64,000 nt of DNA from JBBQVS01 sp963792705 (GTDB lineage Bacteria; Chloroflexota; Ktedonobacteria; Ktedonobacterales; Ktedonobacteraceae), in the NCBI GenBank assembly GCA_963792705.1, contig CAWBXD010000014.1:434001-498000 (forward strand), read 5' to 3'. The translations under genes were made by a program, and so were the position numbers. Positions within the stretch are counted from its first letter, which is position 1, and every line of letters begins with the position of its first letter. This document shows, piece after piece, positions 8,134 through 17,152 of this stretch. The notes beneath the pieces are model-generated. The model made no database searches and had not been told where the DNA came from. It was given only the letters and a program-made list of their open reading frames with translations.

Positions 8134-9096
8134 CTATTTTCCTGCTAACTGGGCTACAACTGGTGCAAATGCTTCTACTGATGCATCTGGAATGACAAAG
8201 TATGATAAGCCGTACAGTTCACGTAGTGTATAAAGCTTTTCAGTGATTTCTTCCACGGTGCCAATCAGGATTGAGGGCATGTCCAAAACGTCCTGAGTAG
8301 CAAGACTTCCCCATTCTCGTTCGCGCATAATCTGTTCAGCTCGCTGCTGTTGATGTTCTGTTATAGAGAGAGAAACGATCATACTCAGCTCAATGTCCTC
8401 GAAGCGATCTCCCGCAGCTTCACGAATCCACTCAACTTTTTGAGCAATAGTGCTTGCCATACGTTCTACAGGATTATCCGAAATGGTTCCGTTCATAAGT
8501 GCTATCGGCAATATTCCGATAATGTCAGCTTCTTGAGCCGCTATAGAAAGCATACGTTTGCCACCAGCTCCTATCAGTAGAGGAGGATGTGGCTTTTGAA
8601 GAGGTTTTGGAAAACTTTCGAGTTGTGTGATGGTATAGTGATTGCCAGCAAAACTGAACGAATTTTCTGTAAACAGTCCTTTGAGGACACGAATAGCTTC
8701 CTGCATTCGTTCGACGCGTACTCCGGCAGAGTTGAATGGTAGCCCGATTTGTTCGTATTCGTCTTTAAGCCAGCCTGCACCAAGGCCAAGCTCGAAACGT
8801 CCACCTGAAAGTACGTCAAGCGTTGCAGCTTCTTTGGCAAGTAGTACGGGATGGCGATAATCGTTGGAGAACACTAAACTTCCGACATACAACACCTTTG
8901 TCGCATCTGCTGCTGCCATCAATGCAGATATAGGTGCTAATTGGTGATTGAAGCTTCCATGAATGAAGTGGTCTCGAATGAGGAGTGTTGCATATCCAAG
9001 TTGCTCAGCGCGCTGAGCGTTCTGAATCCAATCCTCTCGCGTAAGGGAGCTTTCGTCGATTACTCCAAAACGAAAAGCTTTCTGTCTTTTTATCAT
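8134..9096 (-). CDS. LLM-class F420-dependent oxidoreductase
   Basis: 320 residues, luciferase-like TIM barrel. Visible landmarks are LIRDHFIHG, VLYVGSLVFSNDYRHPVLLAKEAATLDVLSGGRFELGLGAGW, and PPLLIGAGGKRMLSIAAQEADIIGI, typical of the F420-using MSMEG_2516-like subfamily. Such enzymes use reduced or oxidised deazaflavin F420 (some use FMN) for hydride transfer; the substrate is unknown. The presence of another likely F420-binding protein at 50363 fits an F420-producing host. It is monocistronic, and its upstream side borders the repeat at 9261 that marks the edge of a candidate insertion. Confidence 0.85.
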   Translation of the reverse strand: MIKRQKAFRFGVIDESSLTREDWIQNAQRAEQLGYATLLIRDHFIHGSFNHQLAPISALMAAADATKVLYVGSLVFSNDYRHPVLLAKEAATLDVLSGGRFELGLGAGWLKDEYEQIGLPFNSAGVRVERMQEAIRVLKGLFTENSFSFAGNHYTITQLESFPKPLQKPHPPLLIGAGGKRMLSIAAQEADIIGILPIALMNGTISDNPVERMASTIAQKVEWIREAAGDRFEDIELSMIVSLSITEHQQQRAEQIMREREWGSLATQDVLDMPSILIGTVEEITEKLYTLRELYGLSYFVIPDASVEAFAPVVAQLAGK

Positions 9097-9260
9097 GATG
9101 ATCTTCTTTCTGGCATCTAGTGATGGCTGATACGTCGTCAGGAATATATGCTACCAGTATAAAGTGTTTTCATAGAACGAACTATCCGTTTCTTGCTTTG
9201 AAACTTTTCTTTACGAGTATGGTCCTATAACGTGGAGGGCGAGAACACAGGATGCTAAAG

Positions 9261-9278
9261 TTGCCGTATAATGTCCTC
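9261..9278. repeat. 18-bp direct repeat, left copy (candidate insertion boundary)
   Basis: TTGCCGTATAATGTCCTC, identical to 18852-18869 and in the same orientation 9.6 kb away. The right copy sits upstream of gnd and its TATAAT could be the gnd -10 box. Could be the duplicated attachment or target site of an insertion, or a dispersed short repeat. Confidence 0.6.
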
Positions 9279-9365
9279 ATACTCTCGCTCCCATCTGTTC
9301 TTGCCTCTCTAAAACCGCTTCTATCCTAGTTTCTCTTCTTGTAGAAAGACAGAAAAAGGGGCTTC

Positions 9366-9385
9366 TGACATCATTTTTGACATCA
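9366..9385 (+). repeat. Tandem TGACATCA pair, left copy
   Basis: TGACATCA-N4-TGACATCA (period 12), matched at 18725-18744 with one base difference in the spacer. Both copies lie just inside the 18-bp direct repeats and read in the same direction. Possibly a protein-binding site of a transposase, recombinase or regulator. Confidence 0.55.
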
Positions 9386-9592
9386 TAGACATGGAACTGC
9401 CCCTAGAAATCCATACATCAATGGCACGGCCTAATGAGTCAATAGTTCCGACAAAAGCAACAAAGGTGGAGAAGAAAAATCTTCTCCACAGAAAAATATA
9501 CCGGTAACATTCATCTAGCTAGAAAGGGAGGATACTTACAGCAATACTTCAACTCACGAAGCATAGCATGTCGAAAGACTCCATCTACGAGC

Positions 9593-10252
9593 CTAAGGAC
9601 CTCCTGCCTCAAGAAGCACTATCCACCCTTGACAAAAAAAGTCGATTGGGATCGTGTGCTCGAGAAGTACTTGAAAGCCTGCTTGTTGACTGAAAGCTTG
9701 GGCATCTGAAGGAGAATAAAGCCGAACATGCTGTGGATCGTAGAGCTTGATCGCCCCTTCTAAAGCATTCCATGGAATGGGACTGTTCCGCAGAGTATAA
9801 TCCTCAATTACCGCGTGTCCCATCACAACGAGCAAATCTCGCCACCTTCGGAGCATCGCCACGGGATTTCCGAAATAGTGCAGCGTGTTAGTACAGGTGA
9901 TGATATCAAATGTTGCGGGCGCAAATGGAAGGGTAACGCTCTCACCCAAGGTAAGTTCGGTTTGCACTAAGTGAGCGTGCGGTATGGTGTCCAGTGTAAG
10001 CTGTGCCTGCTCCAGCATATCCTGACTCGCGTCAACCCCATACAGTTCCGCCTCAGGAAAGCGTTCAGCAAGCTGCTTGAGCAAAATTCCTGTTCCGCAC
10101 CCAACATCCAAGATGCACAGGCGATGATCCCGTTGCTGTAGCAGAGCCGCTTTCTCCAGCACGGGAAGAACTGCTGTCAGTGTACGCTCACTGAATGTTC
10201 GCCATTGCTTATTATAGGTGCGTGCGTGTCGGCCCTGATAGTAGCTCTTCAT
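9593..10252 (-). CDS. Class I SAM-dependent methyltransferase
   Basis: 219 residues. Motif I ILDVGCGTGILLKQLAERFP and motif II YGVDASQDMLEQA are canonical for SAM binding; FDIITCTNTLHYF is the motif IV region. The C-terminus (VRLYSPSDAQAFSQQAGF) is typical of UbiE/Type-11 small-molecule methyltransferases. The substrate is unknown. It lies 190 bp downstream of the radical SAM/methyltransferase pair on the same strand, so it may belong to the same pathway, but the gap leaves room for its own promoter. Confidence 0.8.
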   Translation of the reverse strand: MKSYYQGRHARTYNKQWRTFSERTLTAVLPVLEKAALLQQRDHRLCILDVGCGTGILLKQLAERFPEAELYGVDASQDMLEQAQLTLDTIPHAHLVQTELTLGESVTLPFAPATFDIITCTNTLHYFGNPVAMLRRWRDLLVVMGHAVIEDYTLRNSPIPWNALEGAIKLYDPQHVRLYSPSDAQAFSQQAGFQVLLEHTIPIDFFCQGWIVLLEAGGP

Positions 10253-10442
10253 ACGACTCCTGCCTGACTGGCTGTTCCTTACTGTTAAGACACATAAGAC
10301 TCCACGTGCATAGGGACACCTATCGGTAATTGTGACAAGAGATTTCTGTCACCCTCGGTGGTAAGGTATGCAGACAACACTTTGCTTCTTTTACGAAACA
10401 TACGCGGTTGAGCTTCAGTGGGCCTCTAGTCGTCTGTTCTTC

Positions 10443-11264
10443 TTAGACTGACTTCCTTGCCGTTATAACGACATATCCAAACTGACGCGCCTGAATCGCT
10501 GCCGATGCCGATTTCGTTAGTGCTTTCGCGTGTTCAAAATCAATGGCTGGTGGCAGCTCGATTTTTTTCAGTCGTGTGAGCAACTCTGCTCCTAACAGTT
10601 TCCCCCAAATCTGTTGCACCATTTCAGCGAGGGCTTCGTCGTGTGCTTCAACCACTTCGATGGTCAGTTCTGCCTCGGTGAGATAACGCACATACTCCTC
10701 TCTCGGTTGAGCATCTGCAATACAGGCAATCCAGGCGAGCAGTCCTTGAAGCTCTTCCGGGACCTTACCCATACGTGTCAGATCACTAAATCCCAGATGT
10801 CCACCCGGTTTCAGGACACGCACGAACTCCTTTGCGGCTGTGGGTTTGTCTGGAAACGTACAAAAGGCACATTCACAAAGTACTATGTCAAACGTACTGT
10901 CTGGGACGGGAAGACGTTCGGCATCGCCCTGCTGGAAGGACACCAGATGGGAGACTCCTGCCGCTTCTGCCGCCTGTGCTGCCCTTTGAACAGCATCATA
11001 TCCATACTCGATTCCGAGTACTTGACATCCAAAGCACCGCGCGAGCGTGATCGCGCTTGTCCCCTGTCCCGATGCGATATCGAGGACACGCTGTCCTGGT
11101 TTCAAGCTGAGAAGTGTGCCAAGATGCTCCGTCAGTTTGACCCCACCAGGGTGAAACGAGTCGCCTAGCAGCAAGCGCGCCAGATCGCTCTGGTAGGCAT
11201 TCGCACAACAGGTTTTCATTTCGGTGCTCTCAACTATCTCATATGTCTCACGCCCTTGGTTCAT
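10443..11264 (-). CDS. SAM methyltransferase with N-terminal Cys pair, coupled to a radical SAM enzyme
   Basis: 273 residues. ATG at 11264 with AAAGGA 7 nt upstream; the first 17 bp overlap the end of the radical SAM gene, so translation is coupled. A short N-terminal segment MKTCCANAYQSDLARLLLGD with a vicinal Cys pair precedes SFHPGG, motif I VLDIASGQGTSA, motif II LGIEYG, and CECAFCTFPDKPTAAKEFVRVLKPGG. The overall pattern recalls ArsM-type methyltransferases, whose cysteines bind a metalloid, but the ArsM cysteine set is not fully present and I do not assign arsenic as substrate. It probably modifies a product or substrate of the radical SAM partner. Confidence 0.8.
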   Translation of the reverse strand: MNQGRETYEIVESTEMKTCCANAYQSDLARLLLGDSFHPGGVKLTEHLGTLLSLKPGQRVLDIASGQGTSAITLARCFGCQVLGIEYGYDAVQRAAQAAEAAGVSHLVSFQQGDAERLPVPDSTFDIVLCECAFCTFPDKPTAAKEFVRVLKPGGHLGFSDLTRMGKVPEELQGLLAWIACIADAQPREEYVRYLTEAELTIEVVEAHDEALAEMVQQIWGKLLGAELLTRLKKIELPPAIDFEHAKALTKSASAAIQARQFGYVVITARKSV

Positions 11265-12864
11265 GCACCTGTCCTTTCACTGAAGGCATTATCTGGATGA
11301 CGTTCTTCTGCGGGTGTTGCTCAAAAGAGAAGGTCAACGGTTCTGGGATGTAGGACATGCCCGCGTGCCTGGCCTTGTTGCGTTCGCGTTCCCTCGCCTG
11401 AAGCTGAGTACGTGCCTGCTCACGATAGCCAACGTTATTGTAGGCGCAGAAGGGAATCTGTTTCCCATCTGGGAGCAGAATTTCTTTGCAACATTTCATG
11501 AGATTTTTTTGATTGAAGGTCCAGGGGTCCATGAAATCCTGAAGCATAATCATGAAAATGTTTTGTGCGAACGCTTTCAGGTCAAGTTCATCAGGGAGGC
11601 CACAGGCCGCACACGAGATGGCGAACTGTTGCGCGGCTTTGTCTGAGCCGGGAACGACCGAGGAGGACCACAACCCTTCTAGGGCCGTTTGAAGCTCTTC
11701 GCCCAGATCAGGAACCACGCGGTTGGTCACATAGTCGAGATAGTCCTCCACATGGAGCACGCGTGGGAGAGGAAGCACTGTTTCGCCATCCACGAGAGCA
11801 TAGGTGACAGAATTGCAGGTTGGGAAGCAGCAAGGAACGGGCACAAAATCGGAAACCGCAAATGTGCCCTTCGTTTGCGCTTCAAGGGCTTGAAGAATAT
11901 CGGGAATGGTTAAGCGTTGCATGGGGTCGTGTTCATCATGGCGACCAGACTGGAATGCGGGCTGGAAATTGATTCCTCTCACTGCAGGGTGTTTGATCGC
12001 GAATTCCACAATTGCACCCACTTCACGCAGATTCACGAAGCGGTCAATGGCGGGGACGAGAATCACGCCCAGACCAATTGCAGCGAGCCGATCAAGAGCA
12101 CGCAACTTTTGTGGCAAGATATCTGGCTCACCGCGCAAGATACGATAGGTTTCACTGGCAAACCCATCGAACTGAAAATAGATCGAGGGACGCACCTCGT
12201 TTAACTGATCTAAAAACGCGTCATCATCCGCAATGCGCTTTCCATTCGTGTTGAGCATCACATACTTTATGTTGCGCTGTTTTGCGGCCTTCATCATCTC
12301 GATGATCTGTGGATGAATGGAAGGTTCGCCTCCTGAGAACTGGATCACTTCCGGGTTGCCCTCGGTTTCTACAAGATGATCAAGAATCCCCTCGACCTCT
12401 TCTAAGGTCAGGTTGAAGCCAGCACCAGCATTGGCAAAGCAGAGAGGACAATCCATATTGCAGGCACTATTGACTTCAATGATGCCAAGACACGCATGCT
12501 GCTGGTGATCAGGGCAGAGACCACAATCATGGGGACAGCCATGCTCGATGTCAGTGGTGTAGGCAAGCGGGACTGTTCCAGGTTTGTTGAAACGGGCTGC
12601 GGAGGTATATGCCTGAGCATCCCCATAGACCAGACCTTCAAACACACCATGTTCAGGACAACGTTTACGCATATACACTTTGTTGTCACGTAAGAGAATA
12701 TGGGCGTCAATGACGCGGCGGCATTCAGGACAAATGCTCCGTGTCAATTCAAAAAAGACATAATCAACATCTTTTTTCTGACGGGGGTGAGGAGATAGTG
12801 ATGCCGATGTCGTGGTACTGATTGCAGAAACAGAAGGTGTAGAGAGACTTTGTTGATTTTCCAT
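11248..12864 (-). CDS. Radical SAM enzyme of the tetraether-synthase-like (Tes/MJ0619) type
   Basis: 538 residues. An N-terminal rubredoxin-like site (CPEC at 45-48, C69PEHG) is followed by an auxiliary CX3CX2C (C110, C114, C117) with C125, the radical SAM CX3CX2C (C135, C139, C142), QFSGGEP (SAM binding), GFxNTNG-like LNTNGKR and FQFDGF. C-terminal cysteines (PCCFPTC, CAACG, CCKEI, IPFC) could bind further clusters. This architecture matches the archaeal Tes/MJ0619 family, which couples lipid tails by C-C bond formation, and its poorly characterised bacterial relatives. Here it is cotranscribed with a methyltransferase. The actual substrate, whether lipid or other, is not shown by the sequence. 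Translation starts at ATG 12864 after AAGGAGATCTC. Confidence 0.82.
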   Translation of the reverse strand: MENQQSLSTPSVSAISTTTSASLSPHPRQKKDVDYVFFELTRSICPECRRVIDAHILLRDNKVYMRKRCPEHGVFEGLVYGDAQAYTSAARFNKPGTVPLAYTTDIEHGCPHDCGLCPDHQQHACLGIIEVNSACNMDCPLCFANAGAGFNLTLEEVEGILDHLVETEGNPEVIQFSGGEPSIHPQIIEMMKAAKQRNIKYVMLNTNGKRIADDDAFLDQLNEVRPSIYFQFDGFASETYRILRGEPDILPQKLRALDRLAAIGLGVILVPAIDRFVNLREVGAIVEFAIKHPAVRGINFQPAFQSGRHDEHDPMQRLTIPDILQALEAQTKGTFAVSDFVPVPCCFPTCNSVTYALVDGETVLPLPRVLHVEDYLDYVTNRVVPDLGEELQTALEGLWSSSVVPGSDKAAQQFAISCAACGLPDELDLKAFAQNIFMIMLQDFMDPWTFNQKNLMKCCKEILLPDGKQIPFCAYNNVGYREQARTQLQARERERNKARHAGMSYIPEPLTFSFEQHPQKNVIQIMPSVKGQVHEPRA

Positions 12865-13244
12865 GAGATCTCCTTGTATGTAACATGCACTACTCTGGAC
12901 TGACTCTTCCCTGGCCGGGTTTTCAATAGCTCATATTCTTCTTGTTGTTCATCCTTCCCTGTTTATCGGCAGCGGATATGCGTGTCCTAGCAACAACCCT
13001 TCAGAAGTATGAACATCTTCAAGAAGTAGTGAGAGCTTCTACGTGCTCTTCAAGTGTACCTCATTGCTCCTATCATCTGCTATCATCAGGGCTACCGAAT
13101 ACGGAAAAATTGGAACATGGGCGGTTTGAAGCGTCAGGCTCGTTCCTCCTGAAAATCCCTTGTGGCTTCACAGCTCTATGAAGGCCTCTTCAGGTTTAAA
13201 ACCGGAGGAGGTGACAAGCGACCATAGAAGCTTATCATGATTGT
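12865..13244. other. Intergenic region, no gene seen
   Basis: 380 bp between two minus-strand genes. It should hold the promoter of the radical SAM operon, but I see no convincing -35/-10 pair, no RNA fold of a known riboswitch, and no ORF with a ribosome binding site. Confidence 0.5.
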
Positions 13245-14666
13245 CTACCGAAGCTTCAAGAGTGCCCGTACAATTTTACGATTACTTGCCGCGGCATCAC
13301 TTTTCAGATATGCCTCGAACGCGGCTTGCTGAATGCCAGTTGCCATTGTGGGGTAGGCGTGAATGGTGTTATAGATATCGTCAATGGTCATGTGATGTTG
13401 TATTGCAAGAGTCATTTCGCCAAGCAATTCACCTGCGCGTAGACCGACAATATGCGCTCCTACGATCTCCTCTTTCTTTCCCGCGAGGATAAGCTTGATG
13501 AAGCCTGCCGTCTCATTTTCGGTTTGTGCGCGGTCAACATCAGTGAGAGGAAATACCTCCGTGCGTATATCCTTATGCTGCTTTTCGGCTTCCAGGAGAG
13601 TCAACCCGACCCGGGCAACCTCCGGTTCCGTGAAGGTACACCAGGGCACAACGCGATAATCCACCTTTTTTTTGCTGACGGAAACCAATGCGTTGCGAAC
13701 AGCCACACCCGCTTGATATGCTGCAACGTGAGTAAAGAGGTAGCCGCCGAGAACATCGCCAATAGCATAGATATTTGATGCCGATGTTTGTAAGTGTTCG
13801 TCAACAGCGATACCCTTCGTATCATATTTGACGTTGGCCGCCTCAAGACGAAGCCCATCAACATTGGGATGACGACCCACGGCAAGCAGAATATGCTCGG
13901 CCTCAAACGTCTGGAAGTCCTCTCCCTGTTTAATTGTCACAACCTTGTTCGTCCCATTCTGCTCAACCTTTGTAGGTGTCGCATTTGTCACGAGCTGAAT
14001 GCCTTCCGAAGTGAGCACTCGTGCGAGTGCTGCAGAGGCATCAGTATCTTCTCTTGACAGCACACGGCTGGCACGCGTGATAAGCGTCACCTTTGAACCG
14101 AGACGTGCGAACGCTTGTCCCATTTCTACACCAGTTGGACCTCCTCCAAGAACGATGAGTGATGTTGGCAGATGTTTAAGATCAAAGAGATCATTATTGG
14201 TATAATAGCCTGCTTCTTTCAGACCTTCTATCGTAGGAACCGCCGGACGCGAACCTGTGGCGATGATGGTGTTATAACTTGTGAACACTTCTCCGTTCAA
14301 CAAAAGTTTCGTTGGCGATTTAAAGGTCACGTTGCCAAATTTGATCGTCACATCTTTGACATAGACCTTTTCCGTCTCACCTACGTGCTCGATAACTCTC
14401 TGGACATAGGTGCTAATCTTTGCCATATCCACGCCTAAAGAGGCAGGAGCCAGACCAATACTCATGGACTCCTTGACCTGTCGAACGATACGCGCCACAT
14501 GTATCAAACTTTTGCTTGGTACACAGCCATAGTGAAGACAATCTCCACCCAGCTTCTCTTTGTCTACAAGCAAGGTACGCGCGCCTAGCGATGCTGCGAT
14601 ACGTGCGGCTATGAGACCACCAGACCCACCGCCAATAATCGTCATATCGTATTGTGTATGTGCCAT
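13245..14666 (-). CDS. Mercuric-reductase-like FAD/NAD(P) disulfide oxidoreductase
   Basis: 473 residues from ATG 14666 (MAHTQYDMTIIGGG); an in-frame start at 14732 would add 22 residues. FAD motif IIGGGSGGLIAARIAASLGA, redox pair C-LHYG-C in GGDCLHYGCVPSKSL, NAD(P) motif VLGGGPTGVEMGQAFARLG, second FAD motif IYAIGDVLGG, and C-terminal dimerisation domain with IHAYPT. The HAYPT histidine is the usual acid/base. The family includes dihydrolipoamide dehydrogenase, glutathione-type and mercuric reductases. The vicinal cysteines found at the end of true MerA are absent and there is no NmerA domain, so mercury reduction is not supported. It probably reduces a disulfide or electrophilic substrate. 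Confidence 0.82.
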   Translation of the reverse strand: MAHTQYDMTIIGGGSGGLIAARIAASLGARTLLVDKEKLGGDCLHYGCVPSKSLIHVARIVRQVKESMSIGLAPASLGVDMAKISTYVQRVIEHVGETEKVYVKDVTIKFGNVTFKSPTKLLLNGEVFTSYNTIIATGSRPAVPTIEGLKEAGYYTNNDLFDLKHLPTSLIVLGGGPTGVEMGQAFARLGSKVTLITRASRVLSREDTDASAALARVLTSEGIQLVTNATPTKVEQNGTNKVVTIKQGEDFQTFEAEHILLAVGRHPNVDGLRLEAANVKYDTKGIAVDEHLQTSASNIYAIGDVLGGYLFTHVAAYQAGVAVRNALVSVSKKKVDYRVVPWCTFTEPEVARVGLTLLEAEKQHKDIRTEVFPLTDVDRAQTENETAGFIKLILAGKKEEIVGAHIVGLRAGELLGEMTLAIQHHMTIDDIYNTIHAYPTMATGIQQAAFEAYLKSDAAASNRKIVRALLKLR

Positions 14667-15465
14667 GTCTACGTATTTCTCCGCTCTTGAACGAGTACGA
14701 TCAACGTTCCGTTGTGTAGCGACCTCCCGCATTTGTACACATCCGTGAATTGTTACATAGTGTTTGCAAGCTGCTTCGCTTGTTCAGAGGTCGGATGAAG
14801 ATGTATCTTTATTGTTCTGTCCATACGAGAAATATAGCATACATACAACGAAATTACATATGCGAAATCGCCAACACAAGAGAAAAGATGGGTGGACACC
14901 ACTCTAGAGCGAGAAGCATGGAGTCACAACGCACCCGTTTTTATTCCCTCTCGTACTTACGGTGAAGCTTCAACCGTCGATTTCTCTCTAGTATGTGTAC
15001 CTCCCAGTTCGCTTTACAAGGTTCCGAGAAAGCTGTTTGAGATGCGGAGCAGAACCTGTTCTTCGGGGGTCGCTTACAGGACTTGATGCTCGCATCCAAT
15101 AGCCCTCGTCACAATACTACTTATTTGTAGAAGTAGGCCGTCTCAAGGCTACTAAAAGTGGATTTTATGGTTAGAAGGGTATAGCAATGTACTCTCTTTG
15201 TTACTTATTTTTTATTATTCGTTACACAATATAAGGTTGCTCTTTTGAGTAGAAAACAGGCGAATAAAGACTCTTCTATATTCGAGTTGGTAAATATATA
15301 TAGATCAGATGCTGATTTATTTCTAGTACTGTGCCTAGAGTTCTTGCCTAATGAAGACCTTTTCTATTGACACATGCGAATAATTCTATTTTTTTATCGT
15401 GGACAAAAAGAGGATTTTTTCGGGGCCATTGAGTGTACCGATGGGTTCTCAAAGAGGAGAAATTG
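14667..15465. other. Divergent intergenic region, no gene seen
   Basis: About 800 bp between the flavoprotein and the haloperoxidase. A 64-codon open frame at 14892-15086 has no ribosome binding site, no recognisable motif and atypical composition, so I treat it as non-coding. The part from 15180 is AT-rich and may hold the haloperoxidase promoter. Confidence 0.5.
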
Positions 15466-16992
15466 ATGAATACAGGGAAGTACCCGGACAACATGGCACC
15501 ACGCGGCCAATCAGATGAGACACATGATTTGACGAGAGAGATGGGAAAGCGTGTGAGTAGGCGTACCATCCTGCAGACGGGTTTGGGAGTAGCGGTTGTC
15601 ACGGCGGGTGTCGGCACCTTCTTTGGGCTGGAGAGAGGGCTAACATTCGCAGACAAAAACCCGCCAGCACCCACCGTTAATCCGGTCATTCAGTGGAATA
15701 ACGCTGCACTTCAGGCGATTGGTGCCACCGCAACGGGTCCAACTATCGGCGCACGCGCACTCGCTATCGCGCACACCTCGATGTACGACGCTTGGGCGAC
15801 TTACGATACGAACGCGGTTCCTACCCAGTCCAATGGCATACCTCGTCAGAAAGGGGATAAGAACGGCGCGAGTGCGACGCAGGCACTCTCCTTCGCCGCA
15901 TATCGGGCGTTGGTAGATCTGTTCCCATCCCAGACGTCCGTCTTCAACGCAGTAATGAGCACTCTTGGATATAATCCTGCCGATACCTCTACGGATATCA
16001 ACACGCCCACAGGCGTCGGTAATGTGGCGGCGCAAGCTATTCTGACCTATCGGCACCAAGACGGCTCGAACCAGCTCGGGGATGCATCTGGGTCTTCGGG
16101 TCCCTACTCCGACTATACGGGTTACACTCCTACACTTGGAAATCCCGATCATTGGCAGCCCATTGGCACACAGAAATTCCTCACACCCCAGTGGGGACTG
16201 GTCAAACCCTTTGCGCTGAGCAGTGCAAATCAGTTCCGTCCCTCAGGGCCTATCCCCTTTTCCTCAACACAGGCTTTTGCCGCTCAGGTAAATGACGCAC
16301 TGAGTCTTAGTGCTGGTCTCAACGATACCAGTAAAGTCATTGCAGAATATTGGGCAGATGGTCCAAAATCCGTCACTCCTCCAGGACACTGGGACCTGCT
16401 TTCTCAGTTTGTCCTGGCTCAATATGTCTCAAAAAAATACAGCCATACCCTGAATAACGACGTCATGTTGTTCTTCGCGCTCACGAACGCGATTTTTGAT
16501 GCGAGTATTGCCTGTTGGGAGTGCAAACGCTATTATGACTCATGTCGGCCGGTCAGTGCCGTACATACACTCTACACGGGAACACAAATTACTGCATGGG
16601 GCGGTCCTGGCAAAGGGACGCAGACGTTCGACGGTGGTTTGTGGCAGAGCTACATTAAGACTCCAGCGTTTCCCGAATATGTGTCGGGGCACAGTACGTT
16701 CAGTGCGGCAGGCGCGTATATTCTCTCAGGTGCCACGGGAAGTGACACCTTCGGCAATTCTTACACAGCAGCCGCAGGGTCTTCTACCATTGAGCCTGGA
16801 ATCACTCCGGCGAGCAGTGTGACCCTCTCTTGGCCGACCTACTCCTTTGCGGCGACGCAGGCGGGGATGTCGCGTCGCTACGGGGGCATTCACTTTCAAA
16901 AAGCTGACGAAGACGGGCGAGCACTTGGTCAACAAGTTGCAGCCCTGGCTGGGGCGAAGGCCCTTTCATACATCAACGGCCCAGGAAAATAA
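15466..16992 (+). CDS. Tat-exported vanadium-dependent haloperoxidase / PAP2-type enzyme
   Basis: 508 residues from ATG 15466, chosen because AGAGGAG ends 6 nt upstream; an earlier frame extension to 15433 lacks one. The N-terminus has a twin-arginine signal (R32-R33 in VSRRTILQTGLG, then a hydrophobic stretch), implying export of a folded protein. The vanadate/phosphate pocket is complete: KRYYDSCRP (Lys and Arg), YVSGHSTFS (His), and SRRYGGIHF (Arg and apical His). The family oxidises halides with H2O2 to hypohalous acid; some members are acid phosphatases, and the sequence cannot separate the two. It probably acts outside the cell. It leads a short plus-strand run with two membrane proteins. 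Confidence 0.85.
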   Translation: MNTGKYPDNMAPRGQSDETHDLTREMGKRVSRRTILQTGLGVAVVTAGVGTFFGLERGLTFADKNPPAPTVNPVIQWNNAALQAIGATATGPTIGARALAIAHTSMYDAWATYDTNAVPTQSNGIPRQKGDKNGASATQALSFAAYRALVDLFPSQTSVFNAVMSTLGYNPADTSTDINTPTGVGNVAAQAILTYRHQDGSNQLGDASGSSGPYSDYTGYTPTLGNPDHWQPIGTQKFLTPQWGLVKPFALSSANQFRPSGPIPFSSTQAFAAQVNDALSLSAGLNDTSKVIAEYWADGPKSVTPPGHWDLLSQFVLAQYVSKKYSHTLNNDVMLFFALTNAIFDASIACWECKRYYDSCRPVSAVHTLYTGTQITAWGGPGKGTQTFDGGLWQSYIKTPAFPEYVSGHSTFSAAGAYILSGATGSDTFGNSYTAAAGSSTIEPGITPASSVTLSWPTYSFAATQAGMSRRYGGIHFQKADEDGRALGQQVAALAGAKALSYINGPGK

Positions 16993-17018
16993 TCAGGGAT
17001 CGTGAGGAAGGGAGTACC

Positions 17019-17044
17019 CGTGGAGAACGTGAATGTTCTCCACG
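17019..17044 (+). terminator. Weak hairpin after the haloperoxidase
   Basis: 10-bp perfect stem (17019-17028 with 17035-17044), 6-nt loop, 27 bp after the stop. No T run follows, so termination is uncertain. Confidence 0.4.
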
Positions 17045-17152
17045 AGCACACATGTGGAATGGTTGAGTTCACGAATGTGTATCCGCACATTCTTTGCAGA
17101 GAGAAAATGTATAGGTAGTACTCCTTCTCCCATTAAGAAAGGGGAACAGATC

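Larger units (their letters stand above)
9097..9592. other. Intergenic region with repeat motifs
   Basis: 496 bp without a credible gene. It contains the 18-bp repeat 9261-9278, the tandem TGACATCA pair 9366-9385 and a 9-bp hairpin (9466-9474 with 9481-9489) positioned downstream of the minus-strand methyltransferase. No ORF with a ribosome binding site was seen. Confidence 0.6.

Noticed and set aside
10443..11264. Calling the coupled methyltransferase arsM
   Set aside because: The Cys pair is suggestive, but the full set of arsenic-binding cysteines is not visible and no ars genes are adjacent.
13245..14666. Calling the flavoprotein merA
   Set aside because: It lacks the C-terminal vicinal cysteines and the N-terminal heavy-metal domain of mercuric reductase.
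14892..15086. Open frame of 64 codons between the flavoprotein and haloperoxidase
   Set aside because: No ribosome binding site, no motif, unusual residue mix; likely chance.
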